From: Glandiceps talaboti
Taxonomy: Eukaryota; Hemichordata; Enteropneusta; Spengelidae
Direction: 5' to 3'
Assembly (NCBI RefSeq): GCF_964340395.1
Contig: NC_135551.1
Coordinates: 29,466,455-29,486,454 of the forward strand
DNA length: 20,000 bases
The position numbers and the translations under genes were made by a program. The notes under the pieces are model-generated. The model was not told the origin of the DNA, did not search any database, and saw nothing but the letters and a program-made list of their open reading frames with translations. Shown here one piece after another: positions 1-10,021 of this stretch. Each line of letters starts with the position of its first letter. Within the stretch, counting starts at the first letter, position 1.

Positions 1-251
1 CAGGAATTCAACAAAAACCTGTTGACAGAAAGACACGTCATTTAACGACACATCGTCGTAAAGTACTTTGCCCCTTTGCGGCACAGGAACAAAATAATAC
101 TTTGGATTGCGAGAATGTTACTGTGCATAAAATACCAAATGACCTATTACCATGGAAACTAAGCTAACGGTAAACTAGGATAGACCCAAACTAAAACTAT
201 TGTTACATGTGTGATACATTTCATCAAGTAGGTGACAGTAGTGTAAACAGA

Positions 252-256
<5 letters not shown>
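1..256. other. Unique AT-rich DNA, no gene seen
   Basis: No convincing coding frame is visible on either strand. The only item of note is an X-box-like palindrome, ATTACCATGGAAAC, at 146-159, which belongs with the similar motifs further along. The stretch runs directly into the (GA)n tract. Confidence 0.5.
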
Positions 257-318
<62 letters not shown>

Positions 319-383
319 GAGCGAGAGAGAGAGAGAGAGAGAGCGAGATAGAGAGAGAGAGAGAGAGAGCGAGCGAGAGCGAG

Positions 384-450
<67 letters not shown>

Positions 451-456
451 CAGAGA
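257..456. repeat. (GA)n microsatellite
   Basis: About 200 bp of GA dinucleotides, interrupted by GGGA near 306, GATA near 348 and clustered GCGA variants at about 321-388. The whole tract is purine on the plus strand, so it could adopt H-DNA (triplex) structures. The open frame reading alternating Arg and Glu across 207-488 is a translation of this repeat and not evidence of a protein. The clustered C substitutions suggest an old tract that has expanded in blocks. Confidence 0.98.
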
Positions 457-623
457 AACTTGTTACCAGAGACGCCGCCCTACTGTGAGTATACTTACTC
501 CGACGTCTATTGATAGCTTATATCAACATGACACAGTAATAGTTTACTTGTTATATATATCACGGTGTACCCGTTTTCTCGATGCTACAAAACTCCAAAT
601 TATTCTACATCAGAATGTAAAAA

Positions 624-722
624 TGTTTGTTGTTGTTGTTGTTGTGTGTTTGTTTGTTTGTTTGTTTGTTTGTTTGTTTGTTTGTTTGTTTGTTTGTTTG
701 TTTGTTTGTTTGTTTGTTGTTT
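624..722. repeat. (GTT)n then (GTTT)n microsatellite
   Basis: A short run of GTT trinucleotides (about 624-644) passes into about 70 bp of uninterrupted GTTT tetranucleotides, ending near 722. The Cys/Leu/Phe/Val peptides predicted here are repeat translations. Confidence 0.97.
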
Positions 723-924
723 TCATTGTCTCGAGAATGAAACTGAGACGAAACACATCTTATTGTGTAATATGTTACATTTGAAAATATATTAAAACAA
801 AAAATAAGTGAAACAACAACAAAAACGTTAATGAGTATATCTTGAATGATTTGTAGTCCCTAACATTATTTTAACAATTTCATTTAAAAAAGATTGTTCT
901 TTAAGTTACTAGTGTCATGAATGT

Positions 925-925
<1 letters not shown>

Positions 926-961
<36 letters not shown>
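926..961. repeat. (CA)n microsatellite
   Basis: About 17 uninterrupted CA dinucleotides, separated by roughly 15 bp of unique sequence from the (CATA)n tract that follows. The two together form a compound microsatellite. Confidence 0.97.
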
Positions 962-962
<1 letters not shown>

Positions 963-976
963 ATACTCGTTTACTT

Positions 977-1058
977 AATACATACATACATACATACATA
1001 CATACATACATACATACATACATACATACATACATACAGACATACATACATACATACA

Positions 1059-1090
<32 letters not shown>
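977..1090. repeat. (CATA)n microsatellite
   Basis: About 28 CATA tetranucleotides on the plus strand, with one CAGA variant near 1037-1040. That variant is the same substitution that forms part of the derived 12-bp unit at 19071-19552. This is the first of the main CATA tracts in the window, all in the same orientation. Confidence 0.97.
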
Positions 1091-1585
1091 GTCGGTAATG
1101 AATGGATCAGAGAGAACTCCGTGTAGCAGGTAGAATTGATTCTTTTTCTATCCATTGCTAAACTCGGTGGCTAACAGCAATATTGTTTATATCTATGTCT
1201 GAAAAGACGTCACAACCATACAGTACGAATCAATACCCCTCCAAATATTGTCTCCGTAAAAGCTTTCAATAGCCATGCCCTCGAAAGATTTGATATAGAA
1301 TCGACTCAAAGCACAGGATGTAATTTAGAAAATTGAAATATTGATGTCGGTAAAGGCTAAGGCAAAGACGATTTCGCTTCAGCACACGTTATCCGACAAT
1401 AAAGGTAATACAGACTTGAATATAGCATAGATCGTCTAAATATAGGAATGAACGCAATGAAAGCCACGTACGTTATAATCATGTGTAAGTTATACACAAA
1501 TCTCACCACACATCTCTGTACGTACTGTGGACCCTGAACTACCATGATAATATTGTTCTTTATCATTTAATTCCTTTGTGTGTAT
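1091..1585. other. Unique DNA, no gene seen
   Basis: The minus-strand open frame at 1357-1566 (69 codons) has no domain, no recognisable family and no conserved-looking composition. I treat it as chance. Nothing else is recognisable. Confidence 0.45.
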
Positions 1586-1587
1586 AT

Positions 1588-1618
<31 letters not shown>

Positions 1619-1619
1619 T
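1586..1619. repeat. (TTTA)n microsatellite
   Basis: About eight and a half TTTA tetranucleotides without interruption. Confidence 0.95.
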
Positions 1620-2015
1620 CATAAAGCTAGAATCTCTACATTTTAAGAGTATGGTGTAAATCTGTATGGCTATGCTTGATTAACTGGTTTTCCCTTAAAT
1701 AATGCTAATGGTGGTGAATACTGTTTCTCTTCAGATATATATATATATTGCCGTTGGAATATAGCGTGGTCGTATGTCTTCTTCCATTTAGTGGCATTAC
1801 CTAAAAATGTAAGTCGCTGAAATGAATAATTACTAAGGTTATTTGTGTCACCTAGGAATTCAACGGGTTTGAAATTCACATTTGTACCTACAACTAGAAC
1901 TCACTATTCATATAATGTATAGGTTTGGATATCGCCTTTTTCATTCGAAGTGAATTATGTCGTTCTGAAGCATTTTATGGATTAAGTTCGTTGCCTTCCT
2001 GTATTTTACTGGCAT

Positions 2016-2016
<1 letters not shown>
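1620..2016. other. Unique DNA, no gene seen
   Basis: Contains a short (AT)7 run near 1735-1748. A minus-strand open frame at 1670-1879 has no identifiable domain and is probably chance. Confidence 0.45.
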
Positions 2017-2100
<84 letters not shown>

Positions 2101-2124
2101 GTTTTCTCTTTCTCCCCCCCCCCC
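2017..2124. repeat. (CTGT)n plus poly-C compound repeat
   Basis: About 21 CTGT tetranucleotides (2017-2101) followed by a 13-bp pyrimidine linker and an 11-base C run (2114-2124). CT-rich sequence continues beyond. The same order of parts, CTGT then C run then CT, occurs again at 8294-8552. Confidence 0.97.
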
Positions 2125-2828
2125 TTCACTCTCCTGTATTTCTCTCTTTCTTTTTCATAATATCATACTGTCGGGTATCCACTACACATTGTATGTAAAT
2201 CTCAAAGCATATACAAAACCAATGAAAACAGTAAAAATGACATATGAAGAAAAAAATGAACATATCTGGTCATCTGTATTTAAGTTATTATCCGCATGGT
2301 GGACGATAAGTTAGATGCAACTTTGTAAATCTAGAACCTTGCCATCGCCATGGTAACCGTAACATGTACTTGTAGTTGATCAGCCGCCCAACTGATTCTG
2401 TTGATGTGTTTATTATTTTGTTTGTTACCATAGAAAGGATGAAATGACCATATTATGACTTCTAGGCAATAGTCTAATATTATATAAGCTCACTCGCTGT
2501 TAATATTTTGGTGGTTTCATGTAACTTTCCTTGTCAACAAAAGCGCATCATTTTAATTGTTTGTCTCACAACCCTGCCTAAGGAAACGCATGTGCGTACT
2601 CGTTACACTGAAAATGATGACAAAGAGAACAATTTACCTGAAGACGGGAATTAAACCTACAATTGCTACAATCCCCTGTGGTTCTGTTTGAGTTACGTTT
2701 GTTACTAACTGTGTAGCATTATATACTGCAATAATGATGATAAATATCATATCAATGTATTGCCATATGACTGTGTAAAAAAGTACGATGAATACTAAAT
2801 CTGCAAAAATTAAGTCTATGCTTGTGTA
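2125..2828. other. Unique DNA with two X-box-like sites
   Basis: No gene is visible. Two RFX X-box-like palindromes are present: ATCGCCATGGTAAC at 2344-2357, whose right half-site is perfect, and GTTACCATAGAAAG at 2424-2437, whose left half-site is perfect. The rest is unremarkable AT-rich sequence. Confidence 0.45.
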
Positions 2829-2918
2829 GTGTTGTGTTGTGTTGTGTTGTGTTGTGTTGTGTTGTGTTGTTGTGTTGTGTTGTTGTGTTGTGTTGTGTTG
2901 TGTTGTGTTGTGTTGTGT
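2829..2918. repeat. (TTGTG)n pentanucleotide repeat
   Basis: About 17 copies of the pentamer, with two places near 2866-2886 where a unit is shortened to TTG. It lies just upstream of a second, unrelated pentamer array. Confidence 0.96.
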
Positions 2919-2933
2919 AATCTAATCTTATTT

Positions 2934-3112
2934 AATGTAATCTATTGAAGTGTGATATAATGTAATGTAATGTAATATAATGTAATGTAATGTAATGTAA
3001 TGTAAGGTATTGTAATGTAATGTAATGTAATGTAATGTAATGTAATGTAATCTATTGAAGTGTAATGTAATGTCATGTAATGTAATGTAATGTAATGTAA
3101 TGTACTGTAATA
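2934..3112. repeat. (TGTAA)n pentanucleotide repeat with block duplication
   Basis: About 180 bp of TGTAA pentamers with scattered substitutions. A non-repeat insertion reading AATCTATTGAAGTG occurs twice, near 2939 and 3049, 110 bp apart in the same context. That shows the array grew partly by duplicating a block of about 110 bp and not only by single-unit slippage. The His/Tyr/Ile/Thr/Leu minus-strand frame at 2928-3218 is a repeat translation. Confidence 0.95.
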
Positions 3113-3120
3113 AAATGTTA

Positions 3121-4391
3121 TATACAGTAATGTATGTTTGTGAGTCTATAGCTACGCCATGGTAAACTAACTTGTGAACTAAACTCATTGCTTTAAGATA
3201 GATGCGTCGTAAGATCAATTTTGGATAAAAAGCAAACTATTCTTTGTTGCCATGGTTTTCTTTATGTATTAAGACTACGTAGCCTACTTTCCCTTTTGAT
3301 GTTTCAGACACACCTTTTACAGAGAAAGCATGATTTTTCAGATGTCGTACATTTTCGTCCTAGTATGTAGAAGGTCAGTGGAATTTTCCATAACCTAGTG
3401 TACTTCATTCTAAGTTAATGTTTACGTGTGACGAATGTCAGTAAAGACAGTTGCCAATATTATACAAGAAATAATAACAGACCACGGTTGAACAACTCAA
3501 ATGATTGTTTTACCCTTTTCTGTACTTATTGAAATGAGGTACAAGAACATATAGAACTCTTTTACCTCGGAGTAAGATGACCTAGTTACATATAAATAAG
3601 CACATAATGCAATCGCTGCAGATAACAAAGTCGTTGATTTACAATATCCAAGGTGATCTATTAAACTAAGTTAAGGTTACATGTAAATCCGTATTTGCTT
3701 ATCGATAAGCTTAATATTTCGAATTAAAAAAATCATCTCACTTGTCTGTATCTAGCTTTATTGTCTATATTTCAGCGAAGGCTGACAGTAAAACGACTAT
3801 AGATATTTATAAGATAGTCTAACATGTTTGAAACATCTTAGAATAGTCATTAGTGATCGATCGAATTGAGGTTTCAACTTCACACGAACTGCACTGGTGT
3901 GGCGAATTGAACAGTCATATTGTCTTTCTGTAAAATGCTATCGAGCATTGACAACGATATCGAAATACCCGTTGCTATGGCAACTTGTCCAATCAGCTGG
4001 TATTTGAGTATTGTCATTGAAAATACAACATTAGAGATACAAAAAAGAGAGACACAGCTGTCTGTCTATAAAGTTATTGAAATATAGTTACTGATTAGTA
4101 TGTCTCATGTATTGTCATTATACGGTATTCGTCAATACTATATTCGTGGATCAATTTGTTACTTAGTCTGGAAAGGTTACACGATGTTTTATACAGTACA
4201 GACAACTGTAGAAGGACCTAGGATTTTGAACCAGAAAGAATTTGATCTAGAAATAATCTAATTATCTCGAAATTTCTAAAGATAGTAATTATGATAATAA
4301 GTTAGGTGATATCTAAGTAAGGCATGGAGATTTGAATGTAAACACTTTATTCACATTGATTAAGAATTCATATAACCAGCTACATTTGGCA
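3121..4391. other. Unique AT-rich DNA with X-box-like sites, no gene
   Basis: No open frame of note on either strand. It holds X-box-like palindromes at 3053+100 (TACGCCATGGTAAA, 3153-3166), at 3246-3259 (GTTGCCATGGTTTT) and the best one at 3971-3984. It could be regulatory or intronic DNA. Confidence 0.45.
3971..3996 (+). promoter_or_regulatory. RFX X-box followed by CCAAT/Y-box
   Basis: GTTGCTATGGCAAC at 3971-3984 has two complete RFX half-sites, GTTGC and GGCAAC, in the spacing bound by RFX transcription factors. CCAATCAG follows after four bases, at 3989-3996. Its reverse complement, CTGATTGG, is the core of the NF-Y-bound Y box. Adjacent X and Y boxes are known from vertebrate MHC class II promoters and, more widely, RFX and NF-Y sites occur together at promoters, but the spacing here is shorter than in the MHC module. 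No gene start is visible nearby, so function is an inference. Confidence 0.4.
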
Positions 4392-4950
4392 TTTCACATT
4401 CAATGGACTTTACCTTACTGAGTCCATCACTTTTTACATTCAATGGACTTTTATTGAGTCCATAACTTTTTACATACAATGGACTTTACCCTACTGAGTC
4501 CATCACATTTTACATTCAATGGACTTTACCTTACTGAGTCCATCACTTTTTACATTCAATGGACTTTTATTGAGTCCATAACTTTTTACATACAATGGAC
4601 TTTACCTTACTGAGTCCATCACATTTTACATTCAATGGACTTTACCTTACTGAGTCCATCACATTTTACATTCAATGGACTTTACCTTACTGAGTCCATC
4701 ACATTTTACATTCAATGGACTTTACCTTACTGAGTCCATCACATTTTACATTCAATGGACTTTACCTTACTGAGTCCATCACATTTTACATTCAATGGAC
4801 TTTACCTTACTGAGTCCATCACATTTTACATTCAATGGACTTTACCTTACTGAGTCCATCACATTTTACATTCAATGGACTTTACCTTACTGAGTCCATC
4901 ACATTTTACATTCAATGGACTTTACCTAGCTGAGTCCATCACTTTCTTAT
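4392..4950. repeat. 40-bp hairpin-bearing minisatellite, 14 units
   Basis: Fourteen units begin at 4402, 4442, 4478, 4518, 4558, 4594 and then every 40 bp to 4914. Twelve are 40 bp and two (4442, 4558) are 36 bp. Every unit contains ATGGACT and, downstream, its inverse AGTCCAT, so each can fold into a 7-bp stem with an 11-base loop, or a 7-base loop in the short units. Units 1-3 (4402-4517) and 4-6 (4518-4633) form a 116-bp higher-order repeat differing at one base (4491). The remaining eight are homogeneous 40-mers. There is no open frame. Confidence 0.97.
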
Positions 4951-5810
4951 ATGACGTATTCCTAAATGAATGGAACATTTAAAAAAATTTATAATTATCG
5001 ACATTAGAGTGTTTGGACTCGATCATACTTTAGTGTTTAAGTTTGAATTTGAATACGTTAGAGATCTCAGAGTGTTTGGACTTGAACTTGTTGAAGATAT
5101 ATGTTGCATTCAGTGAATCCGGCATGTGTTATGAGAATTTCGATCAGAGACGAAGTACGTTGAAGTGTGTAGTGAACATTATATTAGCTATCTATGAAAT
5201 ACTCACTCGTTTCTGATTATTGAAAAAAGACCGAATCCGGAACTTTTGGTCGAAGTAGGCGTTGTCATTCCGGAATTATTTTTTTCTTTATATTATCCCC
5301 GGAAACTATTAGATTAGAGCAGTTACCATGGAAATGAGACAATTAGTAGAAGTGAGATATTTATACTTAACTATATTGTTATAATTTCCAATGCACGCAA
5401 TTAAGATATTCGCAGAGTAAATGTTGCCAAGGAGACGTATCGCAAAGACGGCTACGTCAGTCCAGAAAAATCACGTGATATGTGTAAGCTAATAGTAATG
5501 GGCGTTGGTAGCATGAAGATTTCAGAAGGTTTCTTTTAAAAAGAATCTTGTGGTACTATTTTATGCAATACGAAGGAAATGGTGACTAGGTTGCTATGGT
5601 AATTGGGTTTACTTCTTAGCACTCATTTTTTTCGTAAAATTTGGTCTTAGTGTACTCAGTCTGTTTGATTTTCTACCAAATATACGATTTGAAATAACAG
5701 CTCATGTTACAGTGCATGTATAGCGTTGCAAAGTAAATTTAACTATTAATCGTTACTCAAGATATGACTACCTTCGGATATCTGATATTGAATCTGTAGT
5801 TTTATGATTT
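4951..5810. other. Unique DNA with X-box-like sites, no gene
   Basis: X-box-like palindromes occur at 5322-5335 (GTTACCATGGAAAT), 5423-5436 (GTTGCCAAGGAGAC) and 5590-5603 (GTTGCTATGGTAAT). The last overlaps an ATTGG box at 5602-5606. A 17-bp direct repeat, AGAGTGTTTGGACTYGA, occurs near 5006 and 5069. TCCGGAA and TTCCGGA lie near 5237 and 5270. No coding sequence is recognisable. Confidence 0.45.
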
Positions 5811-6654
5811 ATGAGCAGGGTCATACAAATTGAGAACATTTCAATAATTGAACAGTCCTACGTCTACCTATGTTGTATCAAAACGGGCGATTTACTTGTA
5901 ATTGTTACGATGTGTATACCCAGGCCTATGTACGTTGGGTTAAGAAGATTTGTCAAGCAATTGATGTCAATAGCAATACAATCCCAAGTAATGCATAGTA
6001 AACAGTGATTGATAACATGTAATAAAGATTAATGCATACAAATTGCATGCTTAACATCAAGTGGTTTCATGTCATCAATGCATAGAAATGATATACTGGG
6101 TTTATGCTTTACTTGTGTTTCCACTTTAAAAACATTATTAGACATAGGGCTTTGAGAGTCTTGTTTAGGTTATTCATTTATACTTTCTACAAAAAATATT
6201 GAAATTTACATCTTGGTCTGTCTTGGGTTGAATAATTAAATCGTTTAATTGTTATTTGTCACATTTATTATATTCAATTATCTAAAACTTACACTGGCTT
6301 TAACTGGTCCATTCATTGAAACTGTCGTATTAGCCTTCTAGGTAGAATGACTTATTCTCGATATTGCACACCTTGGGTTGTATTGCAATTGGACGACTAA
6401 TAGGTAAATTGTGTGTGTAGCTGTACACATGACACGGTAAGAAAATGTAATGAATTTGAAGTTAGTACAATTTGTATGATATTATCATATATATCTCTTA
6501 TATTTTGGATTTCCTATTTTTCATCTTTGACAAATTAACATCACATTAAAGTATTCGCTGAATATTGGAAGTTTCTAAAAAACGAAAAGAAATGAATTTT
6601 GTTTTTACTGACTAAGCAGGTAGGTCTATCTCTGAGTATAATATAAGATGAAGG
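5811..6654. other. Unique DNA, no gene seen
   Basis: A 65-codon plus-strand open frame at 5811-6008 shows no domain, signal peptide or family resemblance and is probably chance. The rest is AT-rich with no recognisable element. Confidence 0.4.
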
Positions 6655-6709
6655 TAGTTAGTTAGTCAGTCAGTCAGTCAGTCAGTCAGTCAGTCAGTCA
6701 GTTAGTCAG
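6655..6709. repeat. (AGTC)n microsatellite
   Basis: About 13 AGTC units on the plus strand, with AGTT variants at both ends, a symmetry expected when substitutions survive at the edges of an expanding tract. Confidence 0.96.
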
Positions 6710-6866
6710 AATCAAAGTACTTTTAGTCTGTTTACGGAATGACCCCTCTCGTACTTTTGGAAGTATATACAATATCTGACAATTAGATGTGAACTCCGAA
6801 ATTTCATTTTTCAGCCAAGGGAAATAAGAGTGACATAACGGGTCTTGTTACTAATAGTAACGAGTC

Positions 6867-6902
6867 GATGGATGGATGGATGATGGATGGATGGATGGAT
6901 GG

Positions 6903-6938
<36 letters not shown>

Positions 6939-6966
6939 ATGGATGGATGGATGGATGGATGGATGG
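6867..6966. repeat. (ATGG)n microsatellite
   Basis: About 24 ATGG units, with one unit truncated to ATG near 6880 and one GACG variant near 6909. A perfect 6-bp inverted repeat, GTTACT/AGTAAC with a 3-base loop, lies just upstream at 6847-6861. The frame at 6868-7194 starts in the repeat, and its non-repeat tail (about 75 residues) has no recognisable family. Confidence 0.96.
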
Positions 6967-8293
6967 AAAAATAATGGCGATTATTTATCATTTTGTTTCA
7001 ACCAAAGACATATGATGTTTACGCCTGTTGACATGACATGGACTGACCGGGGTATAAATTACACATTTTTTGTGTTCGGACGCGTTCGACCTTGCTTGCG
7101 TGTGTTTAGGACTTATATAAATGTCGCCCATTCTTCCAATTTGGTGAATGTGTACTGTTGTTCAGTGTATGCATCAACAACAATTCAGACATGACGATCG
7201 GTACACTATACTTCATATTAGCCTAACACTGAGATACATGTATCTAACACCATTCCAAATTGTACACTTAACATAAATCTTATAACACATAATTGTTTCT
7301 ATATCTATTCATGTCCATTAATACTTTGACAATTCAATACTTCTGAAAGTTTGAAAGCCATTATTTTCAACTATACGCCCAATAGATGGAATTATTATGT
7401 TTCTCGAGTCCTTAGTTAGATACCTATTTCAAGCTTTGTGGTCGGCTTACATATAATTATATAGTCTTAAAATAAAGAGTTGGTAATATCAATTTTCAAT
7501 ACGTCTTTATTATTCATTAGTGTTTATCTTTCTAACTTAGTGCATAGTGGGCACTTGACATTTGTAGCAGGCAATGTCATCCCTCCTATTCAAAATGTAC
7601 ATTTGTTGCATCAAATCAATGTTTATATAAAAAAGTCAAATTAACATTTTGTATAGTCAACATTTTATAAAAATTCATAAGAGAGAGTAGCTTAATCAGA
7701 TTTTCTCCAACACAGATGACCATCATAAAGAGTAGAGTATAGCAACCCTACCTCCAATAGGATGTATCGGTAAATGGAACAGCAGGTATTCGGTATTACA
7801 TCTCCCTTCTAACCATTGCCGACTTTCCTTGACCTTTCTAAAGGCCATGCACTTCTCTGTTTATGGTTTTAATTTTCTTTTAAAAGTCTTAACGCCCTAA
7901 AACACTTGAATTGTATGTCATAATAGTGGTAGTAATCCAACCATAATCCTTGTAAAGTGCAATGACATACAAGTTCTATTAAAGTAGAGTCTTACATACC
8001 ACCATTGCAATGTGATACACTGTAGTTTAATATTATCAACCCCTTCTTCATTTTCCTGATTCTTCAAATTTTCCTTTGATATGCAAAGATCAATACAAAA
8101 TACTGAGAGTATGAACCATCCTTATGACTTACACGATTATTTCATTCTCTAGCAGTATTTGATTGTAGAAGGTAACATTAATGAAATATAAAAACCGTCA
8201 CTTCTTTGACCGAGTTAGTTAGGTTTCAAAATAAGGCATACGAGATATTCAGTATATCTGTTTAACAATAGAATATTTACTCAAGAAAATTTG
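6967..8293. other. Unique AT-rich DNA, no gene seen
   Basis: About 1.3 kb without a recognisable gene, RNA or transposon. The tail of the open frame that starts in the (ATGG)n tract ends at 7194. I can support nothing else. Confidence 0.45.
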
Positions 8294-8299
8294 CCTGCC

Positions 8300-8350
<51 letters not shown>

Positions 8351-8454
8351 TAGTCTGTCTGTCTGTCTGTCCCTCTCGCTCCCTCTCTCTCCCTCCCCTC
8401 TCTGTCTGTTTCTGTCTCTGTCTATGTATGTCTGTCTGTCTGTCTGTCTGTCTG

Positions 8455-8552
<98 letters not shown>
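8294..8552. repeat. (CTGT)n, poly-C, (CT)n compound repeat
   Basis: A CTGT tract (8294-8370), a pyrimidine-rich spacer, a second imperfect CTGT tract (8401-8454), a 10-base C run (8455-8464) and about 44 CT dinucleotides ending near 8552. Almost the whole 259 bp is pyrimidine plus G on this strand. Arg/Glu and Thr/Asp/Arg/Gln peptides read from the minus strand are repeat translations. Confidence 0.97.
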
Positions 8553-9156
8553 GATATTATTGCTGGTTTTGCGTAGGATCTCCTAATGTTTTCTGAGATT
8601 ATGATCAAACTTGCGTACATCTACTGTAATGTAGGCAGTAGATATTGTAATACCTAGGGTAAAATCTTAATAACAAATTCGTATGCAGTCAGTTGCAGTG
8701 TCTCTTATTATACAAGCTATAACGCTATTTCATGTTATTATCTTAACAATCAAGATGCCCTATATGCGTGCTTTTCATCTTTTCAGAGATAATGTTACGG
8801 ATCTCAATATCGTACTAGGTAATACAGTAATAACATTCTGATGACGTGGTTATGTTTCGTCTTTTCAGCCTCACCCCTGAACTCGTAAGGAAATTGGCGC
8901 CACAATGCCTAGTATGACATTTACGTTATATCAGTGGTAAGGATATAGTTTCTTAAACCATTTTTCTTTAATTTTTACAACGTTACGACAACGCGTGGTT
9001 CGAAATAGAGCAAGGTTTCTCAAAATATGCAATGTTGAAATGCTTACTTCAATATTCATGGCACTCACTTGAATATACTTAAATGATATGTACAATATGA
9101 ATATAGGAACAGCAGGTTCATACCCATAATATACATTGAAGTAGCTATAATTAGGG
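8553..9156. other. Unique DNA, no gene seen
   Basis: No coding or RNA gene is recognisable. The minus-strand frames at 8931-9350 depend on the adjacent (CATA)n tract for their length. Confidence 0.45.
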
Positions 9157-9286
9157 ATACATACATACATGCATACATACATACATACATACATACATAC
9201 ATACATACATACATACATACATACATACATACATACATACATACATACATACATACATACATACATACATACATACATACATACAT
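9157..9286. repeat. (CATA)n microsatellite
   Basis: About 32 CATA units on the plus strand with a single GCAT variant near 9171. The Cys/Met/Tyr/Val frames on the minus strand are translations of it. Confidence 0.98.
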
Positions 9287-9353
9287 GTTTATTAGTTGGT
9301 TTCTCATCTGACGAGGAATAGAAAGTTGCACACCAGGATGACACACTCAATTT

Positions 9354-9426
9354 GACGCATTAACTCATGTGGTCACTGCACTCTCACTAGTATTCAGGGG
9401 ACGTTGGTTCGACTCCTACACGTTTT
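9354..9426 (+). pseudogene. tRNA-like sequence (Thr-AGT-like), tRNA pseudogene or SINE head
   Basis: GGTTCGACTCC at 9406-9416 matches the RNA polymerase III B box exactly. Upstream, TAACTCATGTGGTCACTGCA (9361-9380) aligns with a tRNA D arm and A box. Between them, CTAGTAT fits a 7-base anticodon loop with AGT, which would read Thr. The T stem pairs at four of five positions around a 7-base T loop. The anticodon stem pairs at only three of five and the acceptor stem is poor. Total length is 73 bases, the usual size for a tRNA. The decay argues for a pseudogene or the tRNA-derived head of a SINE and against an active gene. No clear SINE body or tail was recognised downstream. Confidence 0.55.
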
Positions 9427-10021
9427 ACTTTCATCGCTTAGTTTCATCTCATTTCACTCATTTGAGTGTTTCTTTTTATTGTGTATTACATACATATCTG
9501 ATACTTTTTTATATTATATTTGAATGTCAATGGTGTTTGCCATATCTAGCTCCTCTATCGAAAATTGCCATCTTTTATCAAATGTTACTTCACTTAGTAG
9601 GTTTCCAAGGAGGATGATCAGTTGATCGGTCTAAATGATTGATATAAAGTTTGCTTGTCAAACAAACGATAAAGTACAGTCAGCACAACCCATATCTGGT
9701 GTTCTACAACAAATAAGCCTACTTAATGACGTGTTACGTATGGGGATCACATAATTATATATTCATGTTTATACTCAATTAAATAATTGATAATTCAATT
9801 TGTTAAAGAGCTCACGACACTACATCTCAGTGTTCGGTACACTGCTAAAAATACAAGGATAAAATGACAATAGCAATTACTACAATTTACGTGGCTAAAA
9901 TGATAAAAAGTCCAAAGTTTACGAGGCTAAAGTGAGGATAAAAATTCACATTTTGATAGATTTATGTGATACTCTAATGTAAGTGCCTAAGTGCTTTTTA
10001 GGACAACATACCCTGTCCGCT
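9427..10021. other. Unique AT-rich DNA, no gene seen
   Basis: If the upstream tRNA-like sequence heads a SINE, the SINE body would lie in the first 100-200 bases here, but I cannot mark its end. Nothing else is recognisable. Confidence 0.4.

Noticed and set aside
207-488. 93-codon frame rich in Arg and Glu
   Set aside because: It is the (GA)n tract read as codons. No flanking coding sequence or splice context supports a protein.
2934-3112. Telomere-like repeat
   Set aside because: The unit TGTAA does not match TTAGGG or other known telomere repeats, and the array is short and interrupted.
4392-4950. CRISPR-like or tRNA-like array with hairpins
   Set aside because: Units are contiguous without spacers, and the hairpin lacks any tRNA arms or polymerase III boxes.
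5811-6008. 65-codon plus-strand frame
   Set aside because: No family resemblance, domain, signal or supporting splice or polyadenylation context.
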